Shown: piece after piece, positions 44,477 to 57,155 of the stretch
Layout: each line of letters begins with the position of its first letter
Numbering within the stretch: position 1 is the first letter of the stretch
Source: Chlamydoabsidia padenii
Lineage: Eukaryota; Mucoromycota; Mucoromycetes; Mucorales; Cunninghamellaceae
Direction of reading: 5' to 3'
NCBI GenBank assembly: GCA_025330725.1
Contig: JAIWND010000001.1
Span: forward strand, 1,680,501 to 1,744,500
Length of the DNA stretch: 64,000 nucleotides
The notes under the pieces: generated by a model
What the model saw: only the letters and a program-made list of their open reading frames with translations
Told to the model about the DNA's origin: nothing
The model's database searches: none
Program-made: the position numbers and the translations under genes

Positions 44477-45397
44477 AATCAAAAAAACTTTTCCAATGTA
44501 AGATAAAGCTGTGTATGCAAATGAAAAAAGAGATGAAGATTAATTTCAGTGAGATCCTTTGTGCCATCAATTATATACAACAAAAAGGTACAAAGAGGAC
44601 ATACATTGTTAGAAGCTGAGAACTTATTCATACAGTACCAACCGGGGCTTGATTCCGCGTGCGGGATGTGAAAAAGTGCCATGCAAGTGGTTCTTTGAGG
44701 AACATGATAATGTTCGCCACACCTATAAACAAACCATTGCTGATGTTGACATTACTCCATTTAATATTGATTAGATGTGGTATAATGATGTTGACCGGAT
44801 ATCATCACTTATCAGTTTGATAAAAGCGATTCACTTGCACGAGTGAAAAAGGGTGGTGTCGGGATTGGAATATTTGTTTATGCATATTGAACCCCCGCCT
44901 TCTCCTGCCCATTCTTCGTCGTCATCATCATCATCAAAAAAGGATAAACATTCTTTTGGTGTGATACCACAAAGATGAAAATGATAAAAAGCTGAGTTTA
45001 ACTGGATAGTAGGAATTTGAGAAGCGAGAATTGAGCATGACCCCAAAAGTAGTAATCCAAGCCAATACAATTAACTGTCAATCATGGGAACTGAGAATCT
45101 AATCTGAGAAAAAAACCCCAAAGCAGTGATTAGCCAATGAAAAAAACAAAAGATGAAAAAGATGGCTTGGTAAAAAAGGAAAAATATCATAACCCCCTTT
45201 TGACATGAACGCAAAGATGATTGTCCGTATGACACATTCGCAATATTGTAGTTCCTGGACAAAATGGCCAGACCATTTCAATTTCCGCCATATAGCGGAA
45301 TGTCAAATCTCGACAGGTGGGAATCATTTCAGCTGGGCAAATGCCCATTACCTATTTCGATCTTTCTCTTTCTTCGACTTTATTAACTATATCAACC
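44477..45397. other. Intergenic region before eL14
   Basis: No gene is seen. GCGGGATGTGAAAAA near 44662, TTGAACCCCCGCC near 44889 and GTCAAATCTCGAC near 45301 are full or degenerate composite motifs. The last lies about 95 bp before the eL14 ATG. Confidence 0.45.
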
Positions 45398-46175
45398 ATG
45401 GTGGTAAGGAAGAATAACACGACTTTTGGAAATCAAATGCGGATACGATCGATTTATGGATAGATGGATGGATGGATGTATGGATGGATTAGGATTGAAT
45501 CAGACTCCACCCAGTCTGAAAATGAATGATACAGTGGATGCATTTGTGAATCAGAAATGAAAACATGGATACTGACTCGATTCTCTCCTTTTTTATTTTT
45601 TATTCAATAGCAAGGCGCTTTCAAACGTGAAGTCCAAGTTGGTCGTATTGTCCTTCTTAACTCTGGCCCTGATGCTGGTAAATTGGCCGTCATTATCGAA
45701 ATTGTTGACCACAACCGCGTAAGTTAAAAAATAAGATAGGTACTGCATGTAATTCTAGTTGTATAGACTCACGGAATGTTTTATTTCTAGGCTCTCATTG
45801 ATGGTCCTACCACCGGTGTTGCTCGTCAAGCCTTCTCTTACAACCATTTGACTTTGACTCCTTTGGTCGTCAAGGATCTTCCTCGTGGTGCTGGTGAAAA
45901 GGTCGTCAAGAAGTACTTGGCCAAGTCTGATGTTATTGCCAACTGGGAAAAGACCGCCTGGGCCCAAAAGATCGCTACCCGCAAGACCCGTGCCTCTTTG
46001 TCTGACTTTGACCGCTTCAAGGTCCAAAAGTTGAAGAGCCAAGTAAGTATTCTCTATCATATCCCATCTACTACTGTCTTTTATTAACCCCTCCCCCCCC
46101 CCCTTTTTTTTTTTATCGTAGCGTCGTTTTGCTCTCGGCTCTGCCCTTGCCCAGGCCAAGAAGCAAGCTGCTTAA
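45398..46175 (+). CDS. RPL14: 60S ribosomal protein L14 (eL14)
   Basis: Eukaryote-specific large-subunit ribosomal protein. Four exons: 45398-45403, 45611-45718, 45791-46042 and 46122-46175 (420 nt, 139 aa). Exon 1 encodes only Met-Val. Then come [25 protein letters not shown] (KOW-type fold, read from QGAFKR), [15 protein letters not shown] and the basic helical C-terminus ([21 protein letters not shown], ending AKKQAA). The length is as in fungi. Intron 1 (45404-45610) contains GGAT repeats. Codon use is strongly biased like the other ribosomal genes. Confidence 0.95.
45456..45492. repeat. (GGAT)n repeat in eL14 intron 1
   Basis: GGAT/GATG units on the coding strand with one GTAT interruption. 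It is the counterpart of the tract in the uL22 leader intron. Confidence 0.85.
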
Positions 46176-46327
46176 ATACGATTTAGCTTTGTCTCTTTTT
46201 ATCCAATAGTTATATAAATAAAAAACTTGGTTTTATATTGATGTTTCATTGTCTTTTAATCATATAGTATGTGGATGTATATGATCTGGGTGGGGTGGGT
46301 CAAGTATGTGACATTGTGGGCCTATAT

Positions 46328-46340
46328 GCGGGATTTGAAA
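46328..46340 (+). promoter_or_regulatory. GCGGGATTTGAAA motif upstream of POM152
   Basis: An exact consensus copy 110 bp before the POM152 start codon, in the same orientation as the gene. Confidence 0.55.
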
Positions 46341-46449
46341 AGTTTTCAGGCTCGCTTTGAACGCGCTACTTGAATGATGTTTTTTTTATTTTTCTCTTTC
46401 TTTCTTTCATTACCTTTGCCGATCCTTTTTTTTTTTACACCTTTAACAT

Positions 46450-49400
46450 ATGCCTCAAGGACAGCGGCATACAGTAGGGGCTCTGCCACCTGCTCATGAA
46501 CTTGCCTTGATACCAGCTTCTTTTATGGATTTCCCACTTCAACGACTTGTGGCAACATCTGTATTTACCCTTTTACAATTACTCAAGATCTACCATGTCG
46601 CCCGGGTCCTCATCGCAACTTATCCTGAACTATACGACGGTACTCTGTTTTGGTGGTGTTGCATCGATGCAATCTTCGTGATAATCTTATTCTTCCTCAG
46701 GATCCCTTGGCTGCAATTCTCTAGAATCAAATCTGCCTTTATAATAACCTCTCTAATGCTTTTTAATATGCTAGTCTTTGCTGGTCCACAGGTAAGAATA
46801 AGGCACAATCAAAATAAAGTTGATATTGGGTTACTAATGTATTCTTGCTTACTGTCTTCAATTGTAGCTCCTTTTTGGTGGTGGTATCATTAAACTCTTA
46901 CTTGGTAAGTACAAAGAAAGTATTCAAGGCATCTGAAACTGATAAGTTAATCATTTTAACTTTTGTGTAGGTGAAAGGTTGGGTAAACAACTCAGTGTAT
47001 CAAGGGCCAAACTTATCGATGTCAAGGATATTATTATTGATCCTTCACACATTCTGGGAAGACACACTGTACATATTTTACCTTATGGGTAAGTAAAAAT
47101 TAAGGGGGGGGGGAAAACAAGGAACGGAATGGAACCCATTATTAACCTATTTACACATATCTCTCGTAGAACTGCGAAATTGAATCCAAATGACGAATAC
47201 TACTGCTTATCAACAACTGAAATTGGAAAAACCGACATATATATCCCTATTGTGTTGAACAACTCTATCCCTCATACAGTCTCGCTATCACGATACGACT
47301 TTGATACAAATGTCAGCAACATCATTCGGTACTCTGAAAGCAAGATTCAACGGGCGACGGAAATCGGACAAGACAAACAAGGATTGGAATACTATTACAT
47401 TCGTGTCAATAAACCAGGCTTGTACAAATTGGACAAAATCACTAGCAAGGACGGTGCTCATGTGCGACTTTATTCTCGACAGGCCTTTGTCTTTACATGT
47501 CCTACGGCACGACTTCAAGCTTCTGGTGTTACTGATTACTGCCGAAACGACAAGGATTCAATACAAATGGAAATTACTGGTGTCCCTCCTCTCATGGTCG
47601 AATATACTCGTCGGGTTGGTAGCACTGTCACTTCTCTCAAACTCGATCACATCCACCCAACTACACCATTGTTTGATTCTCCTCTGACTGGGTTTGCTGC
47701 AGGTTTACAAGATGCTGATCCCTCCTTTTTTGTACCTACTGAACATTCCAACTATGACTGGGCTTCTCAACGGCGTCATTCTGTCCGGTTAAACTTGACG
47801 CTTGACATGACGGATGATTATGAATTCCAGCTGAAACGTGTAGTGGATGGTGCTGGTAATAGCGTCGATCTCTCAACGACTCCTAAGCAAACATTCAAGG
47901 TGCATGGTCCTCCTTCTATCCAGTTTACTTGTGATCCCAAGGATCCCGTCAAGCTCCTGATTGGCCAAAGTTCGGTTGGTGCTCCACTACAATTGAATGG
48001 CTCTGGACCTTACTCAGTCTCTTATGAATATATTGGTGGGGACTTGTCAGATGCTCCTGTTGATGACTACAAGAACAAAAAGGTGGAAAGGAAACAAGTG
48101 ACAATCAATAGTGACGGATCAACAATGCTAAAGGTAAAGGTGCCCGGTGAATATAGGCTTACTTCTATTCAAGATCAATTCTGTAAAGGTGACGTGCTAT
48201 TCCCTTCAACCTGTCAAGTTGTCCAACCTCCCTTACCTTCTGTAAAGTTGCAATCGACTCCTATTCCTTCTGAATGCTCCGGTGATAATGAAATTGGTAT
48301 GCGGTTTGTGGCGGAATTCCAAGGCAGTCCTCCTTATACATTGAAATACTCGGTGGTGAAACAAGTTGGGCGGCGCAAACAGGCGGTGGATCATCAAATC
48401 TCAACAGATCGCTCTCGTCATATCTTCTCTTATTTGCCAACATCTAGTGGGTAAGGAAGAAGAAAAAAAAAAAAAAGGGGGGGGGAGAGGTATTGGGCAT
48501 TGATTCTTGAACATACTAACTTGATTCCTTTAATGTAGTGATTATATTTACGAATTCAAGACCATGACTGATAGCCATTACCAAAAAGATTCAAAGATTC
48601 CGGCCATTAAACAAGTAGTCCATCCTCAGCCTGATGCTCAATTTGTGGACAAACCTAGCTCAAAACGTACATGCTTGGGTGAAGAAATGAAGCTACCTGT
48701 GAAATTGACTGGTGCTGCTCCGTTTACTTTGGAATGGGTGTACAACAAACAAGTATATTCAGATGTGGTGCCTGGTGAAAACTATCACATTGCTCTATCT
48801 CCTTTTGATACTCCTGGTCGTCATATTGCCTCTCTAGTCAAGGTAAGTCTTTGTAATATATAAAACTTTGTCAACCAACCTTAAACTCTTCTCTTCCTTT
48901 ATATATAGATTGTGGATGCTAATGGTTGCGCGAAGGAATTGGGCTCACGTGAATATGTGATCGATGTGCGACGTGATCGACCTACGGCATTCTTTTACTC
49001 TAGCGACAAACAAGACAAGACAGTATACGTTGCTGAAGGGGGTCAAACCAAACTGCCACTTCGTCTTACTGGAGAAGGTCCTTGGGATGTTACTTATAGA
49101 CATCTGGATGGCAAGAATGAAGTAACCAAAACTATCAATCTTGTGGATCCAAACTCTCAACTCGACGTCAGCAAGGTAGGTCGGTATGAATTGACTAATG
49201 TGGTGGATTCTATTTGCATGGGCGACGTACTCGGACCGGATTATATCGTACAATGGATGGAACGCCCTGCCCTGACTATCTCTGAAGACCAAGCTGCTCT
49301 GATCTCTGATAACTTGTATCAACGAGCCTCGGTGTGCCAACATGTGGATGATGCAATTGATGTCAAGTTTACTGGCCACGGTCCTTTTACATGTGTCTAT

Positions 49401-50565
49401 GATACCATCCGACAAAATGCGGCTCCTTCTACCAGTGTCTTTGGCCGTCGTGATCATGGTGTCAAATTGGATCCTCAAGAAATGACTACAGGTCTTACCG
49501 ACACACGAGTCTCTCTTCGTACCGACGCACCTGGCAAATACAAATACATCTTCAACAAACTCTCTGATCAGCGTTATCAAAATCCATTCACGCCATCACC
49601 ATTGATTCAACTGGAGCAGATTGTACATGCATCACCTACTGTACGATTTGCCGGAAAACCCGCCACATTGTCCTCACCTCGTATGATGTGTGTCGGTGAT
49701 TCTCTGACCTCTGCCGAAGACCCGATCTGGATAGAAGCTACCGGCCAAGCTCCATTTACGATCTCCTTGCGCATACTCCAACAAGACAGAAGTAGGTCTA
49801 TTCGACTAGAAAACATTGAATCGAATCGCTTTGCTCTGGAACTACCTGATATTTTGGAAATATCCGGGAAACATCGGGTGGAATTTGTCAGTATACAAGA
49901 TGCGAACGGATGTGCCTCTGAAGTGACAGGTGAACCGAACACTGTGATGGTGATTGATGCTTTAGGAATTGCGACAATTACTCCACTTGGTGCTTGTGGT
50001 GAAGTTTGTGTGGGTGATCAATTGGAATACAGTCTCTCTGGTGAAGGACCATTTACAATTGGTAAGTTCTATGAGGATGATGGATTTGATAGAATTGGTA
50101 TACTAAAAGAATATCTTTTTTTTTTATTTTTATTTTTTATGTAGCGTACGAATTCAACGGGCGTCAAGAAAAGGCCAAATCTACCACCACCAAACTAACA
50201 ATGATCGCAGATAAACCTGGGAACCTGACGGTGGTTTCAGTCGGCAATCAACGCAACAAATGTCAATCTTTCCCGAAACGGCTAACAAGTGAAATCCACC
50301 CGGTCCCTTCGTCTCTTGTCAGTGGTGGTCAAGATATCATTGAAAATATCCAGGAGGGTGACATGGTGCAAGCAGTTGTAGATCTTATTGGTACTCCTCC
50401 TTTTGATTTTGAATGGCAACGAAGCGAATTGATTTGGGATCATGCCAAGAAACATCATTACAAGGGCCGGGTACTAGAAAGCCATGTGGTTCATGGTGTC
50501 CAGGAACACAAGTATTTTATCAATACATCTATCGAAGGCATTATAGAGGTAATAAAACTGACAAG

Positions 50566-50599
<34 letters not shown>

Positions 50600-50699
50600 G
50601 AACTGGCTTATATATATATATAAATACCAACTTTTTTGATTTTTGAATCTATAGGTGGTTGGTATCAAGGACCGTTATTGTCAATATCCCCGTGTATAG
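46450..50699 (+). CDS. POM152: Nucleoporin POM152
   Basis: Transmembrane ring nucleoporin of the fungal nuclear pore. Eight exons: 46450-46791, 46868-46904, 46971-47088, 47170-48450, 48539-48842, 48909-50061, 50145-50548 and 50655-50699 (3684 nt, 1227 aa). Three hydrophobic segments lie within the first 130 residues. They are followed by the family block DPSHILGRHTVHILPYG then TAKLNP. The rest is a series of Ig-like lumenal repeats, seen as recurring PLRLTGEGPW/PVKLTGAAPFTLEW-type strands with C-x-G-D/E and PGKY/PGEYRLT turns. Yeast Pom152 is 1337 aa, so the length fits. Intron 7 has an A tract of about 33 (50566-50598). AATAAA is at 50801. Confidence 0.93.
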
Positions 50700-51059
50700 T
50701 TAAACTTGATCTCCCTATCACATCACCCCTCTTATTCTTTTTATATATACATACACACACACACATTTGCTTTTTTACATTATTATCATCACTAACAACA
50801 AATAAAAAACTTACATTGTTTTGATTATCTATTCATGTGGGTATAAACATACTGGGATGGCGGAGTTTTTACCCCTTCCATAAAAAGGACTTCTCTTCGT
50901 CAATGCGGATTTTTTTATATTGGTCAGTCATATAATATTGACCTATTTTTAATAACTTTAATTACAGTGGTTTTTATTTATATAAAAGGGACATCTAAAG
51001 ATGACTATACATACAAAGAGGGTAACACAGACTATAACTATTTAGGTGAGGAAGGAGAA
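50700..51059. other. Convergent 3' region
   Basis: 3' UTR of POM152 (AATAAA at 50801, short CA run near 50755) and of the minus-strand gene at 51060. No gene is seen. Confidence 0.6.
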
Positions 51060-52718
51060 TCAACGTCGTCTGTCACTATTATTGTGTAGAGGGGAATAAG
51101 GTGGATAGGGTTGATAATACTGAGGTCGAGAAGTTGTCGGAGAAGGATAATTCAGCTGCTGTTGATGATCCAAACTTGGTAATACTTGTTTTGGACGTGG
51201 AGTGGTAGGTGTAGAGACGGATTGGTGAATCGAAGGTTGTGGATCGGCGTATTGTTTTAAAAATGCAGTGAGAGGTGGCTGATGCTGGTGTGGTGAAGGA
51301 TGATGATGTTCTGTTTTCATCTCGGTAATACCTGCTGGTATATGCTGTTTGGTCATGGGTTGTCTGTTATAAGTATGATGTGATGTTGACTAAAATGAAG
51401 GAGTTAGTATGTCATGTCAGTAGTGGATTCCCGGGCTTACGTTTGCTTTTGTCCGCACCAAATCAGAATATGTCATATAACTGATATAAGCATGGAGTGC
51501 ATTGCGTCGAATTTTAGGATTCTTCTTCTATGTATGTATATATAAACCACATTAGTTGATGCTGTATAAAAAACCCCTCCTTTTTTCTTGTTATTATTGT
51601 ATACAGTTGCTATACATTACATTACCATGGACTGGAAAGATTGTTGAGAGTAAGAAGGGTTGTGTTGATGTTGTATTTGTTTGATCGACCGATGTGAAGG
51701 ATGTTGTTGCCAATCATGGCTAAAGAAGAATAAGAGTAAAACAGAGAGAGTGAGTAAGAGGTAGAAAGAAAGAAAGAAAACAAGGATATATAAGGGATTA
51801 CGTAATTTAACTGCATGTAAATGTATGAGAAGTGGTCCCCGTTTTGTTGCATACTTTACCTTTCAGATGGTCCATGTGCAGCAGAAGTATCAGTCGATCG
51901 CATGTGAGTAGGTGCAGCAGGGAGAAGATGAGTTGAGGTTGGTTGTTGTGCATGACGCATACCATACGGCTGTCGTCTTTCGAAGGAGTAATCAGATTGT
52001 TGTGGTGGAGGTGATGCTTTTGTTGCAGCACAGGTACAGTTTGTTGTAAGCACAAAGGAGAGAGAAAAAGAGAGTATGTGAGTCATCGGATCCCTTTTTA
52101 TGCTATCCTAGTTTACTTACTTTTTTTCACCATTTCAGGGTACCGATGTATATTTCCTTGAGTGTCGCAACATACCAAGTAAAATAGTGTTTTATTAGTT
52201 TGAGAGTAGTATAAACCTACTTTATCCTTTTACTTACTTTTTTCTTGTGACCAAGCAGTTGTCGTATATGTTGAGGTACCGTCATTCAAGTTGGACTGAG
52301 AAGAAAATGAAGGTTGATCAGTAGTCAGGTTCCGGCATTGACGTTGTTCTATCTGTTACTTACTTGTTTCCTACTGGTGGGCTCCATTCGTTGATCATCG
52401 TCGCCTTAATGAATCATGAATAGAAAAAAAAAAAAAAAAAGTGGTTCGAGAAGAGGGAAGAAGATAAAACAAGGATTCCTTTTTACCTAGCAAGTTTCGA
52501 ATGGACATGGTACTAGCAGTACTTGTAGACATAGTAGTACTGGCCGAGGTGGTGGCAGTGGGTGTTACAATCTTCTTTGTTTGTTGAGATAATGACATGA
52601 GGATAGACCCGGCTTCAGCATCATCAGTGTTAATATCCATGTACTCAGGTGCAGGTCGGTTAGCTTGTTCGTCAGAATGATCATCCTTCATCAATGGTAG
52701 AGTGTGGTAAGAATGCAT
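51060..52718 (-). CDS. Uncharacterised His/Gln/Ser-rich protein
   Basis: Eight exons on the minus strand: 52487-52718, 52364-52404, 52238-52295, 52121-52156, 51860-52016, 51626-51719, 51441-51527 and 51060-51389 (1035 nt, 344 aa). The sequence is mostly low-complexity (Thr/Ser runs near residue 60, His/Gln/Pro later) and probably disordered. The only island that looks conserved is basic and helical, KKNPKIRRNALHAYISYMTY then SDLVRTK, near residues 210-235. It sits in one exon bounded by phase-0 introns. It starts MHSYHTLPLMKDDHSDEQ. No known domain is recognised. A nuclear or transcription-related role is possible but unproven. The motif GGCGGGAGTTGAAT lies at 52889-52902, about 170 bp upstream. 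Confidence 0.7.
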
Positions 52719-53464
52719 CTTGTCGAGTTTGTTGTTGTAAGGTAAAAAGTATATCAAGGAAGGTATCTAAAAGGTGATTATAAAAGATATATATATACAA
52801 GTAAAAAGGAAAAATTAGAGGAAGAAGGAGAGAAAGAAAAGAGAAAAAAAAAAAGCAAGAAATAGCTCTAGAGGCAGCTTTTTTCAGTGGCGGGAGTTGA
52901 ATATTCGAATCCGTCATGGATTACCAAAAAGTACCCATGCTAGCTCACATGTACTTTTGATCTACTTTTACAGTTTTTCTCTTTGTATCATTATCGGTAT
53001 ATTTATATTAAAGATTTACAGGCATAGTATTCAGAAAGTTTTTTCTTTGTGTATCGACATGACCCAGGTTTAAAACATCTAAAATAAGGCATAAAAGCGG
53101 TTGGGCGGCATTTGAAAAAGAAACTCGAAAAAGGAAATCAGCAATTGCCGGAGGACTTGCAGGTCATTTCAAATGCTATTAAAAAGGAGGCTACACTGCA
53201 CGGCCACATGTAAATCCACATGCAATGGAGCAAGTAGGAGTGTAACAGATCTCGGCTTAACAATGTTTTGCTCAAGAAACCCGAGATTCATGTACATACC
53301 ATTCATTTTTTTTGCCTCAACTCCTCCATTCATGCATGCATCATATTGTAAAAGGAAAGAAAGAAAGGAAGTTGTTTATTTATAAAGATATGATATATAT
53401 GCATACATATAAAAAGTTTGGACTATTTAAATGAAACTATGTAAAGAAGGAAAAGTGATTCCCA
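52719..53464. other. Intergenic, composite motifs only
   Basis: GGCGGGAGTTGAAT at 52889-52902 is the likely promoter element of the gene at 51060-52718. GGGCGGCATTTGAAAAAG at 53103-53120 has no evident gene start. ORFs here are not supported. Confidence 0.5.
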
Positions 53465-55466
53465 TTATAATGCAACAAGGTTTCCATCACTGCCACCCCT
53501 TCCTGTGGGATGACAATAGAAAGCTAATGCTACAATAGCATAGGATGACTAGATATAATAGAGTAATAGAAGTTAGTATATGTTGTTGGTTCATTCTCAA
53601 CATCTTATTCCCTTACCAAAAGTAAAATTCCTTCTAACCAATTGGATCGACCATCTTGAATCAAATAGTTTACAATCAACACACTAGAGAATAAGATCAC
53701 TGTTTCAAAGTCATCGAAGAAAAGAGTCATGGGCTGTCCAATGGCCCAACCAGCAATCACCAAAGCAGGGGTAACTAATAAGCCGATCTGTAGGGAAGAG
53801 GATACTGCAATTCCCACTGAGAGATTCATCTTGTTCTTCATGGCAAATGTCACTGCGCTGACATGTTCGGCGGCACTGTATCAAATCAAGTTTGTATTTT
53901 TGTTAGTCCAAGTTTCTACACTACTTTCAATTACTTACTTTCCAACAATAGGCAAAAGGATAATACCAACAAATGTTTCGTCTATTCCCCAGCTTTCAAC
54001 CACACCTTCAATACTAGTAAAGAGAAAAGAAAAAAAAAGTTTAAATTTTCAAATCCCGAAATCCCGCTTTGCATAATCAAGGGGTAAAAAAGGGATATAT
54101 TGATACTTACGCCCCAACTAGGAACTCTGCATGAATAGAAACAATGGCAGCCACAATAACCAATCTATTATATGTATGAGTTAGTCTCAAATAGAATACA
54201 CATGATAATACACAACTTACGTGATGACAGAGAATGACAAGGTGGTGGTAGGTTGTTCTTCATCATCTTCTTCGTCTTCATACTATCGAGAGAGAAAAAA
54301 AAAAAAAGACAGTCAGCATTAAGCCCCACAAGGATAATCAATCTTGATAAACTTACCAAATGGGAGTGGGTTTTAAGCTATAAACAAAAAGTGAAACTTT
54401 AGAAAACAAAGAATAATATTGCTTCCTCCTTTTGTGTTTCATTAAAGCAACTTTACCTGGAAGATCAAAAACAGGATATAGACTACTAGGAGAATCAAAG
54501 ATGTTCCATGACTCAAGTTCAATACACCTACTTCAGCATTTTCTTTTGTATCAGCAGTAGCACTGAAAGCAGCAGGGACCAGTAAAGATAAAGTCGTCAG
54601 GGCAAGAAGTGACGAAGACGTTTGAGCAGCTATCGGGGAGTAAATATTTGAATGTCAGTCAGAAGCAGGGTCCCAGATCAAGTCCCCCCTTTTTTCATGT
54701 AGATTACCTGTAATATTGAAACTTTGTTCACTGCGACCAGCACCACCGAGTAAAAAGCAAAAGCCAAGAACCTAATCGGGATCATCAAACTTTTGAGTAA
54801 ATAAAGTAACCCACAATAGTTTTTTTTCTTTTTTTTTTTCTTGTTTCTTCTTACCAAAAGTAGATTTGACAAGATGGATCCAAGTACAGAGGCTATATAT
54901 ATAACAAGGGGAATTGGTTCAGTCTATGTGGTTGACGATCATCGATTAAAAACTAGATATTACCTTGGACAACTCGGATTAATCCTTTTTCTAAAGCTAC
55001 CACACCCAGAATCAATTCAACTGCGTTACCAAACGTGGCATTTAGTAACTAAAAAAGAAGAAACGCGGAATTTTAATTTAAATACCGATTAATGCGATTA
55101 AATAGAACACGCCATTTTCAACTTACTGATCCAACTGTGCTGCCACATCGTAAAGCGATCTCTTCGGTTGCTGTTTAATGAGTTGAGATGATGTTATTAG
55201 TACACAGAGCATTCAATAGATAAGATCATGCTTTGCTTTGACTTACCGAATCCAAGTAGTTTAGCCAAAGGAATGATAGCCATAAAGTTGAGTGAGAAGA
55301 TAATAGGAGCAGAAGCATCTGTGAAAGACACAAAGAGTGCCAAAGGTACAAAGACCAAAAGAACATTGAATTTGGATGACATGGCAGTAATTTTGAACGA
55401 AGTCCAAAAGTCCAGTTTTTGTGTTCGCACGTTTCCACCAAGTAAGGGTTGGTTTTCTGTAATCAT
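53465..55466 (-). CDS. Vacuolar Ca2+/H+ exchanger (CAX/VCX1 type)
   Basis: Cation/proton antiporter that loads Ca2+ into the vacuole. Twelve exons on the minus strand: 55247-55466, 55127-55170, 54964-55048, 54855-54892, 54708-54771, 54457-54629, 54357-54377, 54221-54282, 54111-54164, 53939-54013, 53617-53875 and 53465-53548 (1179 nt, 392 aa). The two inverted alpha repeats are clear: [13 protein letters not shown] in the first half and [17 protein letters not shown] in the second. The acidic loop between halves ([11 protein letters not shown], residues about 220-230) is diagnostic of CAX. About eleven hydrophobic helices are present. The length is close to yeast Vcx1 (411 aa). Exon 7 is only 21 nt. 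A composite motif lies in intron 9. Confidence 0.95.
54046..54067 (-). promoter_or_regulatory. Double composite motif in a VCX1 intron
   Basis: TTTTCAAATCCCG followed directly by AAATCCCGC lies within the intron 54014-54110. It is one of three intronic copies in the window. Confidence 0.35.
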
Positions 55467-57155
55467 GTTGCTATGTGTTGTTGAAAAGTGGGATTGACAA
55501 TTCAAAAGAAGGAAGAAATCGAAAAAGAATCAGCTTTTTATATTGACTTTTTACCCGAGATAGAGGGAGAGAGGGAGGGAGGATTATTTAGTTATGGTGT
55601 AACCGAATCCGACGATCACTTCGATGAAAGATTGTTCCAATAGAAGCAATCAACAATAAACAACAAGCAGTAGAGTGAGTTATTTAGCAAGTAACAGCTT
55701 TTTCCTGAAACAACTAGACCTATGATTATGGAATGATAAAAAAAAAAAACTTCTCCATTAGGGTTATGTTTCATACTAATTGTTGATCAGTTGATGGGTG
55801 GAGAGGGGGAGAATATGCATGTCAATCACCATACGGGGGTTGAATATCGGATCGGGATTGGAATTGCTATTTTCTGATGTTTATAATTTTGCCCTCATGG
55901 CATTCTCCTCTTCCTCTTTTGATTCCAATAACACAAAAAAGGGGAGAGTTGCCGATATATCCGTATCCCCCCAAAAAAGAACCTTCTACTCCTTCCTTTG
56001 ACAACAAAAAAGAAAAAATTTACTCACTTGGCATCACTATCCATCTTTACTTCTTTTTTACTAGGTTGGACTAATGACTTTGCTCATCATCATCATAGAG
56101 ACACGGGATAAATGAATAGGTAGAAAAAAAAGTATACATGATAAAGAATGATAGCTAATCTCTTTCATTATTGCTATTGATAGATTCATGTTAACAATAT
56201 GGCGCACACCGACAGCTCTGGATGACGATAGGAAATGGGGTCAACACTGGCTCAGGAACATGGACACCAAACGGACCCCCCCCCACTCCCAATGAAAAAT
56301 ACACCAAACGCCACTCCTAGGACTATGTTGCCAGAAGGAAATAAATCACTCATCTGTCCTTCCTATTGTGTCACTCTACAGATTGCAAGTATTAATATCA
56401 AACAACAAAACAGCACCTTGTCCTCACCTCTTCTTTTTAAGGGTGGCGGTAATGTCATACCATTGCAGATATGCTACTCTTCAAAATAGGGGGTGCGCTA
56501 AAGCCAACTCGTGCATCACAACATGTACTCGATAGCAAAGTATTGGGTGGGGGGAATGACAGTATAAGCTCAATACTCGGTCTCTTCTCGGTAAATCCAT
56601 TCAAGTAAGTATCAACAGATGAATAACATGTAATTTATTTTATTTGATAGTTGCTTTATGGGTCCTATTAATGGTTAATGACAACGTGATGACAATACTT
56701 TAAATGTATGTGCATACTTCAGGTGAATGGTGATTACTTTACAGCGAAGTCATCTGATGTAGGTAAGAAAAAAGAAAAGGCCTTTGTGGGGGGGGGGAAC
56801 TAATCTCTTTATTAAAGTGAAGAGGATGATCTATGGCTGTGGGTCTCCCCCCTCTTTGATTTGGAGTTGGAAAACTACAAGAAACGATCTATAATGGCAG
56901 GATGGGATTGACAGATGTCATCAATACGATATAGTGATATAGTTTATATGTAGTCATAGCATAGATCTTTGTATAATAAAATGATTGTTGATGCCCCTTT
57001 TTTTTTTTAACTGTTTGTGGATGTCTTTTAGTAGACAAAAATGGACATATTTCAAATCCAGATGGCTGCTGGATAAAATTGTTTTACAATGTGGAAACTC
57101 GCCCCTCCTTTCTCTCTTTTTAATCGTTTTTTTTTTTTTTTTTTTTTGTTTACGA
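55467..57155. other. 1.7-kb intergenic region, no gene called
   Basis: Divergent region between the Ca2+/H+ exchanger and arginyl-tRNA synthetase. Short open fragments exist, such as 56189-56299 reading MLTIWRTPTALDDDRKWGQHW, but none has a family match, intron support or length. ATTTCAAATCCAG near 57048, about 100 bp before the synthetase ATG, is a degenerate composite motif. G/C homopolymer runs and a T run (about 57127-57147) are present. Confidence 0.45.

Noticed and set aside
56985..57155. Upstream start for arginyl-tRNA synthetase
   Set aside because: The extension is coded partly by a T run (poly-Phe) and has no family similarity; MGVLRFKQAI at 57156 fits better.
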